Assembly: GCF_014161445.1 (NCBI RefSeq)
Contig: NZ_JABBXA010000025.1
Coordinates: 1-64,000 of the forward strand
Source of the DNA: Microbispora sp. H13382
Lineage (GTDB): Bacteria; Actinomycetota; Actinomycetes; Streptosporangiales; Streptosporangiaceae
Direction: 5' to 3'
DNA: 64,000 nucleotides
The first letter of the stretch is position 1. Each line of letters begins with the position of its first letter. The notes under the pieces were generated by a model, which saw only the letters and a list, made by a program, of their open reading frames with translations, was not told the DNA's origin and did not search any database. The position numbers and the translations under genes are program-made. This document shows, piece by piece, positions 32,872 through 42,131 of the stretch.

Positions 32872-33040
32872 ATGCCTGATCAATTATTCCCGGACGAGGT
32901 GCGGCAGGTCCCGGACGAGGTGTACCGCGATCGCGAGACAGCGAGGGTTCGGGAGGCCTACGCCTATGCCTCCAGTGCACGTGGCCGCTGGCATGCCCGC
33001 ACACCTGAACAAGATGCCGGAGGGCGCCTAGACCCGGAAC
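32872..33040 (+). pseudogene. Broken paralogue of the 95-aa gene at 26142-26429
   Basis: MPDQLFPDEVRQVPDEVYRD then RETARVREAYAYAS aligns with the intact protein (MPSHVFQDEMRQVLDEVYRE...). After this a different frame continues the alignment: [13 protein letters not shown], a stop codon where the paralogue has Tyr, then TRNQTVEA against the intact TRQEMIEA. One frameshift and one nonsense change are therefore visible. It lies just before the E1alpha gene, in the 312-bp gap after archease. Confidence 0.8.
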
Positions 33041-33086
33041 CAGACGGTCGAGGCGAGTGGAGCGAACCGCGCATGAGGACGGACCT

Positions 33087-34112
33087 ATGGCTGGAAAGAA
33101 GAGCGCGCGGGCCGAGTCGCATCGGGACCTGTTGCGCCAGATGCTGCGCGTCAGGCGGTTCGAGGAACGCTGTGTCGAGCTGTACAGCGGCGAGAAGATC
33201 CGCGGATTCATGCACCTCTACATCGGGGAGGAGGCGGTGGCCGCGGGCGTCTGCCACGCGCTGGCCACGGACGACGTGGTCGTCTCCACCTACCGGGAAC
33301 ACGGGCACGCGCTCATCCGCGGAGTGCCCGCTACAACGATCATGGCCGAGATGTACGGCAAGGCCACGGGGTGCAGCCGGGGGCGCGGCGGCTCGATGCA
33401 CATCTTCGACGTCGCCCGCCGCTTCTACGGCGGCAATGCGATCGTCGGCGGCGGACTTCCCCTGGCGGTCGGGCTCGCCCTCGCCGACAAACTGCAGGAC
33501 CGCAACCGGGTGACCGTGTGTTTCTTCGGCGACGGCGCCATGGCCGAGGGCGGGTTCCACGAATGCGTCAATCTCGCGGCGCTCTGGCGGCTGCCGGTGC
33601 TGTTCGCCTGCGAGAACAACCTGTACGCGATGGGCACCGCGCTGGCCAAGTCCCACGCCCAGACCGATCTGGCCCTTCGCGCGGCGGGATACGGCGTCGC
33701 GGCGTGGCAGGTAGACGGGATGAACGTGCTTGCGGTCGCCGACGCGGCGACCCGGGCGGCCGAAGCGATCCGTGCCGGGGCCGGACCGCATTTCGTGGAG
33801 TTGCGCACCTACCGCTTCCGCGCCCACTCGATGTACGACCCAGACCGTTACCGGAGCAAGGAGGAGATCGAGCAGTGGAAGAAGCGCGACCCCATCGATG
33901 CCCTCGTCGCCTCGATGAAGGCGGAACGCGAGATCACGAACGACGATCTCGCCGTGCTGGAGAAGGAGATATCAGCGGAGATCGACCAGGCCGTCGCCTT
34001 CGCTGAGCAGGCGCCGGTCGAGCCGGTGGAAGATCTCTCCCGTTTCGTCTACAGCGAGACGCCCCTGGCGAGCGGCGGCGCGCGCGGGGGGTCGGTGGAG
34101 GCCGCGTCGTGA
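33087..34112 (+). CDS. pdhA: 2-oxoacid (pyruvate) dehydrogenase E1 alpha subunit (341 aa)
   Basis: Thiamine-diphosphate-dependent decarboxylase subunit of a two-subunit E1. The TPP motif is [20 protein letters not shown] ending in CENN (residues ~151-181), and the E1alpha signatures [39 protein letters not shown] and [20 protein letters not shown] are clear. The C-terminal phosphorylation-loop region is as in pdhA/acoA. The ATG at 33087 is preferred over 33057. Its stop overlaps pdhB (GTGA). Pyruvate is likely, but acetoin or branched-chain acids cannot be excluded. Confidence 0.9.
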   Translation: MAGKKSARAESHRDLLRQMLRVRRFEERCVELYSGEKIRGFMHLYIGEEAVAAGVCHALATDDVVVSTYREHGHALIRGVPATTIMAEMYGKATGCSRGRGGSMHIFDVARRFYGGNAIVGGGLPLAVGLALADKLQDRNRVTVCFFGDGAMAEGGFHECVNLAALWRLPVLFACENNLYAMGTALAKSHAQTDLALRAAGYGVAAWQVDGMNVLAVADAATRAAEAIRAGAGPHFVELRTYRFRAHSMYDPDRYRSKEEIEQWKKRDPIDALVASMKAEREITNDDLAVLEKEISAEIDQAVAFAEQAPVEPVEDLSRFVYSETPLASGGARGGSVEAAS

Positions 34113-35086
34113 GCGCGGCGACGACCACCTATCGCGAGGCCATGCGGGAGGCGATCCGCGAGGCCCTGCGCCGCGATGACCGCGTGTTCCTGATGGGCGA
34201 GGACGTGGGCGCGTACGGGGGCTGCTTCGCGGTGAGTCTGGGCCTGCTGGAGGAATTCGGCCCCGAGCGTATCCGGGACACCCCGCTGTCGGAGGCCGCC
34301 TTCGTCGGCGCGGGCATCGGTGCGGCGCTGGGCGGGATGCGTCCCATCGTCGAGATCATGACGGTGAACTTCAGCCTGCTGGCCCTCGACCAGATCCTCA
34401 ACAACGCGGCGACGCTCCTGCACATGTCGGGCGGGCAGTTGAACGTCCCGCTGGTGATCCGGATGACCACCGGAGCCGGACGGCAACTCGCCGCGCAGCA
34501 TTCGCACAGCCTCGAAGGCTGGTACGCCCACATTCCGGGCCTGCGGATCCTCGCACCCGCGACGATCGAGGACGCCCGCAACATGCTCTGGCCGGCCCTG
34601 GAGGACCCCGACCCCGTACTGATCTTCGAACACGGCTCGCTGTACGGCATGTCGGGGCAGCCGCGCCCCGGCCCGGTGGACATCACCTCCGCCGCGCTCC
34701 GGCGTTCCGGCAAGGACATCACACTGATCGCCTACGGCGGCACGACCGGGAAGGCACTGGCGGCCGCCGACGCGCTCTCCGCCGAAGGCATCGAGGCGGA
34801 CGTGATCGACCTACGCGTCCTGCGCCCGCTCGACGACGCCACGATCGTGGAGTCGGTCGGCAACACGCACCGGGCCGTCATCGTGGACGAGGGGTGGCGG
34901 TCGGGCAGCCTGTCGGCCGAGATCGGCACCCGCATCGTGGAGCAGGCCTTCTACCAGCTGGACGCGCCGATCCAGCGGGTCTGCACAGCGGAGGTCCCCG
35001 TTCCCTACGCCCGCCACCTGGAGGAGGCCGCCCTCCCCCAGGTGCCGTCGATCGTCGCCGCCGCGCGAGAGGCGGTCGCCTCATGA
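34109..35086 (+). CDS. pdhB: 2-oxoacid (pyruvate) dehydrogenase E1 beta subunit (325 aa)
   Basis: Forms the alpha2beta2 E1. It starts [20 protein letters not shown] with [13 protein letters not shown], a hallmark of E1beta; the TPP-contacting [20 protein letters not shown] and the K+ loop region are present; the transketolase C-terminal domain covers residues ~200-325 ([20 protein letters not shown]). The GTG start overlaps pdhA and the stop overlaps the E2 start (ATGA, 35083-35086), so subunit stoichiometry may be set by coupling. Confidence 0.92.
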   Translation: MSAATTTYREAMREAIREALRRDDRVFLMGEDVGAYGGCFAVSLGLLEEFGPERIRDTPLSEAAFVGAGIGAALGGMRPIVEIMTVNFSLLALDQILNNAATLLHMSGGQLNVPLVIRMTTGAGRQLAAQHSHSLEGWYAHIPGLRILAPATIEDARNMLWPALEDPDPVLIFEHGSLYGMSGQPRPGPVDITSAALRRSGKDITLIAYGGTTGKALAAADALSAEGIEADVIDLRVLRPLDDATIVESVGNTHRAVIVDEGWRSGSLSAEIGTRIVEQAFYQLDAPIQRVCTAEVPVPYARHLEEAALPQVPSIVAAAREAVAS

Positions 35087-36483
35087 ACGAGCGCGCGGAG
35101 TTCGTGATGCCTTCGCTCGGTGCGGACATGGAGTCGGGCGCGGTCGCCGAGTGGCTGGTCAAGCCAGGGGATCGGGTGCGCAAGGGTGACGTCATCGCGG
35201 TGATAGACACCGACAAGGCCACGATCGAGGTCGAGTCGTTCCACACGGGGACGGTCGAGAGCCTCCTGGTGGGGACCGGTCGGCGGGTGCCCGTCGGTAC
35301 GGCCCTCGCCGTCATCGTCGGCATCCCGCCCGCTGCCGAACCGGTGTCTCCCGAGCCGGCGCCGGCTCAGCCCCTGAGGAAGCGGGCGCGCCCACGACGG
35401 CCAACGCCGGCGCGCCTGCCGGCGCCAGGCGCGCCGCACGTTCCGTCACCGGTCGCCTCACCCCTGGTACGGCATCTGGCCGAGCAACGCGGAGTGGACA
35501 TCGCCCGTGTACGGGGGACGGGTCCGCAGGGACGGGTGACCCGCGCGGACGTCGAGCATGTGGAGCCCTCACCGCAGGCCAAGGTCTCGCCGCAGGCCAA
35601 GGTCTCACCGCTGGCGCGCAGGCTCGCCGCGCAGTTCGGCGTCGACCTCGCCGACGTCCACGGCACGGGGCGCGCCGGAGCGATCCGCGCCCAGGATGTG
35701 CGGGAGGCGGCCGAACGGGGTGCCGGGCCACGGCCGCCCGAGGCGGTGGAGGAGGCCACCCGTCCGCCTGCCGAGCAGGCGGAGGCGCGAGCCGTACCGG
35801 AGGCTGACCTGGAACGCCGGCGGGAGGCGATGCGCCAGGCGATCGCGAGGGCGATGGCCAGGTCGAAACGGGAGATTCCGCACTACTACCTGAGCGCGAC
35901 CGTGGACCTCACCGGCGCGCTCGCATGGTTGCGCGAGCGCAACCGCGATCTGCCGGTCTCACGTCGGCTGCTCCCCGCGGCCCTGCTCCTCAAGGCGGCC
36001 GCCCGCGCCGCCGCCGAGGTGCCGAGGTTGAACGGCTTCTGGATCGACGATGCCTTCGTACCCGGGAAGGCCGTGCATCTGGGGGTGGCGATCTCACTCA
36101 AAGGCGGCGGCCTGATCGCCCCGGCCCTGCACGACGCGGCCCGCCTCGCGATCGAGGATCTCATGGCCGCTCTGAAAGACCTGGTCTCCCGGGCGCGTAC
36201 AGGGCGGCTGCGCGGTGCCGAGATGACCGAGGCCACCATCACCGTCACCAACCTCGGTGACCAGGGAGTCGAAGCGGTGCACGGCGTCATCTACCCACCG
36301 CAGGTGGCCCTGGTGGGTTTCGGGAAGATCCTCGATCGCCCGTGGGCCGTCGACGGGCTGCTGGGCGTCCGGCCGCTGGTGACCGTCACCCTGGCCGCCG
36401 ATCACCGGGCGACCGACGGCTACACCGGCGGGCGGTTCCTCGGCATCGTGGACCGGCTACTCAACCAGCCGGAAACGCTATGA
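35083..36483 (+). CDS. pdhC: Dihydrolipoamide acyltransferase E2 with two subunit-binding domains (466 aa)
   Basis: Carries acyl groups from E1 to CoA. A lipoyl domain covers residues ~5-80 (lipoyl Lys45 in [11 protein letters not shown]). Two peripheral-subunit-binding domains follow: ~125-165 ([20 protein letters not shown]) and ~185-220 ([20 protein letters not shown]); most E2 proteins have only one. The catalytic domain (~250-466) ends with the active-site motif ADHRATDG. An 18-bp tandem duplication (35572-35607) encodes PQAKVS twice in the linker between the binding domains. No E3 gene is adjacent, so lipoamide dehydrogenase must come from elsewhere. Confidence 0.92.
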   Translation: MNERAEFVMPSLGADMESGAVAEWLVKPGDRVRKGDVIAVIDTDKATIEVESFHTGTVESLLVGTGRRVPVGTALAVIVGIPPAAEPVSPEPAPAQPLRKRARPRRPTPARLPAPGAPHVPSPVASPLVRHLAEQRGVDIARVRGTGPQGRVTRADVEHVEPSPQAKVSPQAKVSPLARRLAAQFGVDLADVHGTGRAGAIRAQDVREAAERGAGPRPPEAVEEATRPPAEQAEARAVPEADLERRREAMRQAIARAMARSKREIPHYYLSATVDLTGALAWLRERNRDLPVSRRLLPAALLLKAAARAAAEVPRLNGFWIDDAFVPGKAVHLGVAISLKGGGLIAPALHDAARLAIEDLMAALKDLVSRARTGRLRGAEMTEATITVTNLGDQGVEAVHGVIYPPQVALVGFGKILDRPWAVDGLLGVRPLVTVTLAADHRATDGYTGGRFLGIVDRLLNQPETL

Positions 36484-36725
36484 CGCCGCAACAAGCTCGG
36501 GAACTCGTCACGAGCGCGTTGAGCCAGGTGGCACCGGACACGGACCCGGCGGCGCTGCCGCAGGACGCCGACATCCGCGACGCCCTGGAGCTGGACTCGC
36601 TCGATTTTCTCACCTACGTGCAGACGCTGAGCGAATCCAGCGGATGCCGGATCGAGGAGGACGACTACCCGGCCTTCGCCACCATCGCCGGCGGAGCGGA
36701 CTTCCTCGCCGTCCACGCGACGTGA
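36480..36725 (+). CDS. Acyl carrier protein encoded at the end of the E1/E2 operon (81 aa)
   Basis: A stand-alone carrier domain. The phosphopantetheine site is Ser40 in ALELDSLDFLTYVQTL, and the helix-2 signature and C-terminal DYPAFATIAGGADFL fit the ACP fold. Its ATG overlaps the E2 stop by four bases (ATGA). ACPs are not normal parts of oxoacid dehydrogenases, so it may accept acyl groups from this complex or from the acetyl-CoA synthetase encoded convergently next door. Fold certain, partner unknown. Confidence 0.88.
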   Translation: MTPQQARELVTSALSQVAPDTDPAALPQDADIRDALELDSLDFLTYVQTLSESSGCRIEEDDYPAFATIAGGADFLAVHAT

Positions 36726-36746
36726 GCAGGCGGTCCTTCATGGCTG

Positions 36747-38531
36747 TCACGGTGCGCTACCTTCGTGGCGTTCGAGGGTCGAGATATCCCCTGTGGGGAG
36801 TCCGAGCTCCCGAGCCTTGAGCAGTCGGCGCATGACCTTGCCGCTGCGTGTGTGCGGCAGGCTCTGGTCGAAACACAGCTCCTTCGGAGCGACCGCGCCG
36901 AGGCGGCGCCGGCCGAAGGCGATCAGCTCCAGCCGAAGCCTCTCGGTCGGCTCGAAGCCGGTGTTGAGCGTGACGAAGGCCTTCACCAGTTCACCGGCCA
37001 CCGGGTCGGGCTTGCCGATCACACCCGCCTCGGCCACGGCGGGATGCTCCATCAGCACGCTCTCCACCTCGAACGGTCCGACGAGATGCCCCGCCGACTT
37101 GATCACATCGTCCGACCTGCCGACGAACCAGAAGTAACCGTCCCGGTCCCTTCGCACGATGTCGCCGCTCAGATACCAGCCCCCGGCGAACGCCTGACGA
37201 TACCTTTCCGGGTCACCGAGATAGGCGCGGAACATCGAGGGCCAGCCGGGGCGGAGTGCGAGTTCTCCCTCGATGTCGGGCTCTTCTATCACCCGCACCT
37301 CGCCGTCGACGACGCGGGCTCGCCCGTCCGGGCCTCTTTCCAGCACGGTCGCCTCGATGCCGGGGAGTGGACGGCCCATGGACCCCGGCTTGATGTCCAT
37401 CGCGGCGAAATTGCTGATCATGATGGCGCCGGTCTCGGTCTGCCACCAGTTGTCATGGATCGGCAGGCCGAGCGCGCGCGGCCCCCACACCACCACCTCG
37501 GCGTTGAGCGGCTCCCCCACGCTGGCGACGAAGCGCAGCCTGGACAGGTCGTACTCGCCCGGAAGGGTGTCGCCGTGCCGCATGAGCATGCGCAGCGCGG
37601 TCGGGGCGGTGTACCAGACGGTGACCTGCTGATCCTGGAGGACGCGGCACCAGCGCCGCGCGTCGAACTCGCCCGCGTCCGTGACGAGAGTGGCTCCCAG
37701 GCTGAGCGGCGCGATGACTCCGTACGACATTCCTGTGACCCAGCCGGGGTCGGCGGTGCACCAGAAGACGTCGGAGGGGCGAAGGTCGAGGGCGTAGGTG
37801 GCGGTGACGCGGTGTGCGACCACTGCCTCGTGTACGTGGACGGCGCCTTTGGGTGTGCCGGTCGTCCCACTGGTGAAGTGGAGCAGCGCCATGTCTTCCG
37901 GGTCGGTGGAGGGAATCTCGAACTCCGCTGACGCCTCGGCCATCGATCCCCGCAGGGACACGGTGCCCTGAGGCGGGGGAGCATCGCCGGTGACCAGCAC
38001 GTGCCTCAGACCGGGCAGCGACTCGCGGATCACGGCGACCTTCCGGGCGTAGAGCTCCGGGGTGGTCACCAGGACACGCCCGTCGCCGAGGCGTAACCGC
38101 TCGCGGACCGGTTCGGGGCCGAAGGCGGAGAACAACGGGCACAGCACGCTCAGGTTCTTCAGCGTCCCCAGGACTGCGATATAAAGATCAGGCACCCGGC
38201 CGAGCAGCGTGAACACCCGTTCGCCCTTGCCCACCCCCATGCCGCGGAGCACGTTGGCGAAGCGGTTGGTGGCGAAGCGGAGATCCTCGTAGGTCATCTC
38301 GGTGACGGTGTCGTCCCTGCCGACGCACCGAAGCGCCACGTGATCGCGTCGCGGCGTGCCCACGTGGCGGTCCACGGCCTCGTAGGCGATGTTCAGCCCC
38401 CGGCCCTCGGGCAGGCCGGACACGGATCGCCGCGCCGTCTGCCAGGAGAAGCCACGGCACTCACGTTCGTAGTCCGTCAGATTGGACCGCGCCGCCTCCT
38501 GTCCTGTTTTCCGAATCGGCTCCCAGGTCAT
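36747..38531 (-). CDS. acsA: Acetyl-CoA synthetase, AMP-forming (594 aa)
   Basis: Makes acetyl-CoA from acetate, ATP and CoA. ANL-superfamily motifs are complete: P-loop [17 protein letters not shown] (~255-271), the acetate-pocket [29 protein letters not shown] and the C-terminal catalytic Lys in [17 protein letters not shown], the residue that Pat enzymes acetylate. At 594 aa it is nearer Bacillus AcsA than the ~650-aa Acs. The ATG at 38531 follows GGAGGAGG. It is convergent with the ACP gene; the acetyltransferase at 55574-58231 is a plausible regulator. Confidence 0.92.
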   Translation of the reverse strand: MTWEPIRKTGQEAARSNLTDYERECRGFSWQTARRSVSGLPEGRGLNIAYEAVDRHVGTPRRDHVALRCVGRDDTVTEMTYEDLRFATNRFANVLRGMGVGKGERVFTLLGRVPDLYIAVLGTLKNLSVLCPLFSAFGPEPVRERLRLGDGRVLVTTPELYARKVAVIRESLPGLRHVLVTGDAPPPQGTVSLRGSMAEASAEFEIPSTDPEDMALLHFTSGTTGTPKGAVHVHEAVVAHRVTATYALDLRPSDVFWCTADPGWVTGMSYGVIAPLSLGATLVTDAGEFDARRWCRVLQDQQVTVWYTAPTALRMLMRHGDTLPGEYDLSRLRFVASVGEPLNAEVVVWGPRALGLPIHDNWWQTETGAIMISNFAAMDIKPGSMGRPLPGIEATVLERGPDGRARVVDGEVRVIEEPDIEGELALRPGWPSMFRAYLGDPERYRQAFAGGWYLSGDIVRRDRDGYFWFVGRSDDVIKSAGHLVGPFEVESVLMEHPAVAEAGVIGKPDPVAGELVKAFVTLNTGFEPTERLRLELIAFGRRRLGAVAPKELCFDQSLPHTRSGKVMRRLLKARELGLPTGDISTLERHEGSAP

Positions 38532-38705
38532 AGCGGCCTCCTCCTCAGCTGCGTTCCGGACGGAAAACCCGCCATCCCTGTCGGCGAAACGTCTGGGCGA
38601 CGGGCGGAAGGTCAGGGCCGGGCACACAGCCTGGATTCCAGCGAAGGCCATGGCGGCCTTGCCACCTTCGCGGCTGCCGGGTCTTCGCAGCCGAGGCCGG
38701 CGGCC

Positions 38706-40016
38706 TCATGCGGCATGGAGCGTGAAGTGGTCGGTGAACCACTCGCAGGCGAGGTGGGCGACCGTCTCGAGCGCTCCCGGCTCCTCGAACAGGTGCGTTG
38801 CGCCGGGAATGACCTGAAGCGAGCTTTCGCAGCGCAACCGCTCCTGGGCCGCCCGGTTGAGACCGAGCACCACGGTGTCGCGGCCTCCCACGATCAGCAG
38901 GGTGGGGGCGTGCACCTCACCGAGACGGGGCTCGGCGAGGTCAGGCCGGCCGCCGCGGGACACGATGGCCGCGATCTCCCTGCCAGGTTCGGCTGCCGCC
39001 CACAGCGCTGCCGCCGCGCCGGTGCTCGCACCGAAGTAGCCGATCGGAAGCCCCGCCAACCTGCGCTGACAACCTACCCAGCCGGTCACCTGGACGAGCC
39101 TTCCCGCCAGCAGCCCGATATCGAACACGTTGCCGCGGTCGATCTCCTCCTGCGCGGTGAGCAGATCGAACAGCAGTGTTCCCAGACCCGCATGGTTGAG
39201 TGCGGTCGCGACGTACCGGTTTCGGGGGCTGTGCCGGCTGCTGCCGCTGCCGTGCACGAAAACCACGACACCTGGCGCATTCGGAGGGACGACCAGCCGG
39301 CCGGGGAGCCGGACCGGCCCGGCGTCCACCTCCACATCCTCGGCGAGACCCTGCAGATCAGACCCTACGGTGGCCTCATGTCGGGACGCGGCCCGCCGCA
39401 GCAACTCGACGACCTGCTCGTCGGTGGTCTGGGAGAAATCGTGATACCAGAAGCCGATCGCGTAGAGGTGGTCGGGGACATCAAGGCAAATCACCTCGTC
39501 GGCGTCCTCGCGCAGACTCTCGACCGTCTCCCGCGCCCCCACCGGCACCGCAAGCACCAGCCGTGAAGCGCCACGCGCGCGTGCGACCTGGCAGGCGGCA
39601 CGAGCCGTTCCCCCGGTCGCGATCCCGTCATCGACCACGATCACCGTACGGCCCGCGAGGTCCACGGGCGGGCGGTGACCGCGGAAACGCCGGGCCCGGC
39701 GCTCGACTTCGGCCCGCTCGCGCTCCTCCACAGCGGACATCTCCGCCTGGCTGAGATGTGCAAGCCGTACGACATCGCGGTTGACGACGCCTACCCCACC
39801 CTCGCCGACGGCGCCGAATCCCAGCTCCGGCTGGTATGGCACCCCGAGCTTGCGCACCACGATCACGTCCAGCGGCGCGCCGAGCGTCTGGGCCACCTCG
39901 TACGCCACCGGCACCCCACCCCTGGGCAGCCCCAGGACGACCACATCCTCAGCCCCGGCACGCCGGCGCATCTCCTCGGCGAGCCGTACCCCCGCATCAT
40001 GGCGATCAAGAAACAT
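38706..40016 (-). CDS. Phosphoribosyltransferase / dienelactone-hydrolase-like fusion (436 aa), Rv0571c type
   Basis: Residues ~1-215 are a type I phosphoribosyltransferase (VVVLGLPRGGVPVAYEVAQT, PRPP loop VIVVDDGIATGGTARAACQV). Residues ~225-436 are an alpha/beta hydrolase (GVVVFVHGSGSSRHSPRNRY, nucleophile elbow GYFGASTGAAAAL, Asp in VGGRDTVV, His in GATHLFEEPG). The same fusion is Rv0571c in M. tuberculosis, a DosR-regulon gene beside Rv0573c (a nicotinate phosphoribosyltransferase, as at 42132 here). The ATG at 40016 has GGGGGTGG upstream. Substrates are unknown. Confidence 0.9.
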   Translation of the reverse strand: MFLDRHDAGVRLAEEMRRRAGAEDVVVLGLPRGGVPVAYEVAQTLGAPLDVIVVRKLGVPYQPELGFGAVGEGGVGVVNRDVVRLAHLSQAEMSAVEERERAEVERRARRFRGHRPPVDLAGRTVIVVDDGIATGGTARAACQVARARGASRLVLAVPVGARETVESLREDADEVICLDVPDHLYAIGFWYHDFSQTTDEQVVELLRRAASRHEATVGSDLQGLAEDVEVDAGPVRLPGRLVVPPNAPGVVVFVHGSGSSRHSPRNRYVATALNHAGLGTLLFDLLTAQEEIDRGNVFDIGLLAGRLVQVTGWVGCQRRLAGLPIGYFGASTGAAAALWAAAEPGREIAAIVSRGGRPDLAEPRLGEVHAPTLLIVGGRDTVVLGLNRAAQERLRCESSLQVIPGATHLFEEPGALETVAHLACEWFTDHFTLHAA

Positions 40017-40290
40017 ACGCCCACCCCCGGAACCACCGCTCAAGCGGCCATTCCCCGTGACCGCACAGGGCCTGGTCCTTGCGCCCATCCGTACCCACAT
40101 TCCGCCCGTGTACGGGGGCGTGCGTCCATCACCGGGGAGCGGACATCGGCCCCATGCCGTCGTGGGGTCACAGCGTTCCCGGCGATCGCGCACGCCGGCC
40201 GGTTGGTGGCGCTGCCGCGACGACGGCGACAGGACGGCCCGCAACTTCTCAACCGGCATACTCTCCGTCCGCGGGGTACGGCCCCACAAC

Positions 40291-40983
40291 ATGGTGCAGG
40301 TTGTCACTCGAGAAGCTGTGCAGGATCTTCTCTCAGCCGGGCGGGCTCAGCTGGTCGAAGTGCTCCCCAGGGAGCAGTACGACTGGGCGCACCTCCCGTC
40401 TGCCGTCAACCACCCGATGCGGGATCTCAACGACATGTCCGCCGCCACGCTGGACAGGTCTCGACCGATCATCGTCTACTGCCACGACTGGCTCTGCGAT
40501 CTGAGTCCCCGAGCGGCCCACCGCTTGGAGAGGCTGGGATTCGACTCCGTTCACGACTACTCGCCGGGCAAGATGGACTGGATCTCCGCCGATCTTCCCT
40601 ATGAAGGGCACGCTGCCCTTGTGAGAGAACAGGTGCGTCGTGACCCGGTGATCGCTTACCTGGAGGATCCGCTCGTGGAAGTAGCGGACAGAGTCATCGC
40701 GGATCCGGCAGGGCTGGCAGTGGTGATCGACAGGGATGACGTCGTTCACGGGGTGATCGGCTCGCTTGAGCTGATCGGCGCGGATCCCACGGCTACGGCC
40801 GAGCGTGTCATGCGCGTCGGCGTCACGACCACCCGTCCGAGCACAGAGGTCGCGCGGCTGGCCGAACACATGGATCACGCCAAGATCCGGCATGTCGTCG
40901 TGACCCGGGCAGATGGCACGCTCGTGGGTCTGTTCGGAGTCGGCGACCTCCGGGCGCCGGAATCGGAGCCCGATCTCGGATAG
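40291..40983 (+). CDS. Rhodanese plus CBS-domain protein (230 aa)
   Basis: Residues ~1-100 are a rhodanese domain (VTREAVQDLLSAGRAQLVEV, EQYDWAHLPSAVNHPM) with the active-site loop IVYCHDWLCDLSPRAAHRLE, Cys near residue 66; the loop is atypical (CHDWLCD). Residues ~115-225 carry a CBS pair (IADPAGLAVVIDRDDVVHGV, HAKIRHVVVTRADGTLVGLF). The combination suggests a persulfide- or redox-related enzyme controlled by nucleotide binding; this is inference. It is divergent from the phosphoribosyltransferase fusion across 274 bp that show no other gene. Confidence 0.85.
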   Translation: MVQVVTREAVQDLLSAGRAQLVEVLPREQYDWAHLPSAVNHPMRDLNDMSAATLDRSRPIIVYCHDWLCDLSPRAAHRLERLGFDSVHDYSPGKMDWISADLPYEGHAALVREQVRRDPVIAYLEDPLVEVADRVIADPAGLAVVIDRDDVVHGVIGSLELIGADPTATAERVMRVGVTTTRPSTEVARLAEHMDHAKIRHVVVTRADGTLVGLFGVGDLRAPESEPDLG

Positions 40984-41134
40984 CGGGAAACTCCGGCTGG
41001 TACTACGCAGGCAAGGCCGCGACATGGACATCCCGCCCCCTGACGGTGCGCGAGCCGGGGCACGGAGGCGGGCACAACTGCTGTAAGAGCCTTACCTGCC
41101 GATCGTCGATCGGGAACGCGTGAGGGGTGACGGC

Positions 41135-41995
41135 ATGGCAGAGCCGATCGTCGTGGGTGTCGACGGATCGACGCCCTCGCTTCAGGCAGCCGACTGGGCA
41201 GGCCAGGAAGCCGCGCTCCGCGGTGCGCCGCTGCGGATCGTGTACGCGGCGCTGCGCTGGCCGTATTTCGTGCCACTCGTCCCGCAGCCGGCGAGCTGGG
41301 GACCCGATGCCGAGGCGGCTGCGCGGACCGTGCTCGATCGGGCGACGGTCTACGCCAGAGCGGGCAGGCCACATCTGTCGGTCTCGGCTGAGATCGTCGA
41401 CGGCGCAGCGGAGGAGGCGCTCGTCGCAGCCGCGGAGGGCGCTCAGCTGATCGTCGTGGGAAACCGCGGCCGTGGCGGGTTCGCCGAGCTGCTGCTGGGT
41501 TCGGTGAGCCGCTACGTCACGGCCAGGGCTCCCTGCCCCGTAGCCGTCGTCCGGCAGACGAACGAAGGCGGCCGCGGTGAGATCGCCGTTGGCGTCACCG
41601 GGCACCCCGATCAGGAACCCGTCCTGGAATTCGCGTTCCGCGAAGCCGCACTGCGGCATGCCGACCTGCGTGCCGTGCACGCCTGGACGCATCCGGCCGC
41701 GGCGGAACTGGGCGACCTTCAACCGCTCGTCTACGACGTGGACAGCGTCGGGGCGGAGGAGACGCGCCTGCTCGCGGAGAGTATCGCCGGCCGGCGCGAG
41801 AACTTCCCCGACGTGACGCTCACCGAGCGCGTCGTGGAGGAACATCCGGCCAAAGCCCTGATCGAGGCCTCCGCGGAGACGGACCTGGTCATCATCGGGG
41901 CCCATACGGGAATGGCCGCCCGGCTGGGCCTGGGCGCCACCGCTCACGCTGTGCTTCATCACGCACGCGCACCCGTGATCGTGGTCCGCCACTGA
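41135..41995 (+). CDS. Universal stress protein, tandem UspA domains (286 aa)
   Basis: Two UspA domains: residues ~1-143 and ~148-286. The ATP-binding G-2x-G-9x-G-S/T motif is intact in the first (GNRGRGGFAELLLGSVSRYV) and altered in the second (GAHTGMAARLGLGATAHAV). The length and layout equal Rv2005c/Rv2623 of the DosR regulon. The ATG at 41135 is preferred because GAGGGGTG precedes it. The nicotinate phosphoribosyltransferase gene follows on the same strand 136 bp later. Confidence 0.93.
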   Translation: MAEPIVVGVDGSTPSLQAADWAGQEAALRGAPLRIVYAALRWPYFVPLVPQPASWGPDAEAAARTVLDRATVYARAGRPHLSVSAEIVDGAAEEALVAAAEGAQLIVVGNRGRGGFAELLLGSVSRYVTARAPCPVAVVRQTNEGGRGEIAVGVTGHPDQEPVLEFAFREAALRHADLRAVHAWTHPAAAELGDLQPLVYDVDSVGAEETRLLAESIAGRRENFPDVTLTERVVEEHPAKALIEASAETDLVIIGAHTGMAARLGLGATAHAVLHHARAPVIVVRH

Positions 41996-42131
41996 CCGCT
42001 TGCAGCCGGAGATCACGACCGAGGGGGTGCTCACGCTGTGGCGCCTCCAGGCCGGGGAGATCATCCTGGTCCACCGCCCGGGCCTGAGACGCAAGCCGAG
42101 GGGGTCGGCACACGAGATCGAGGAGGAGGCC

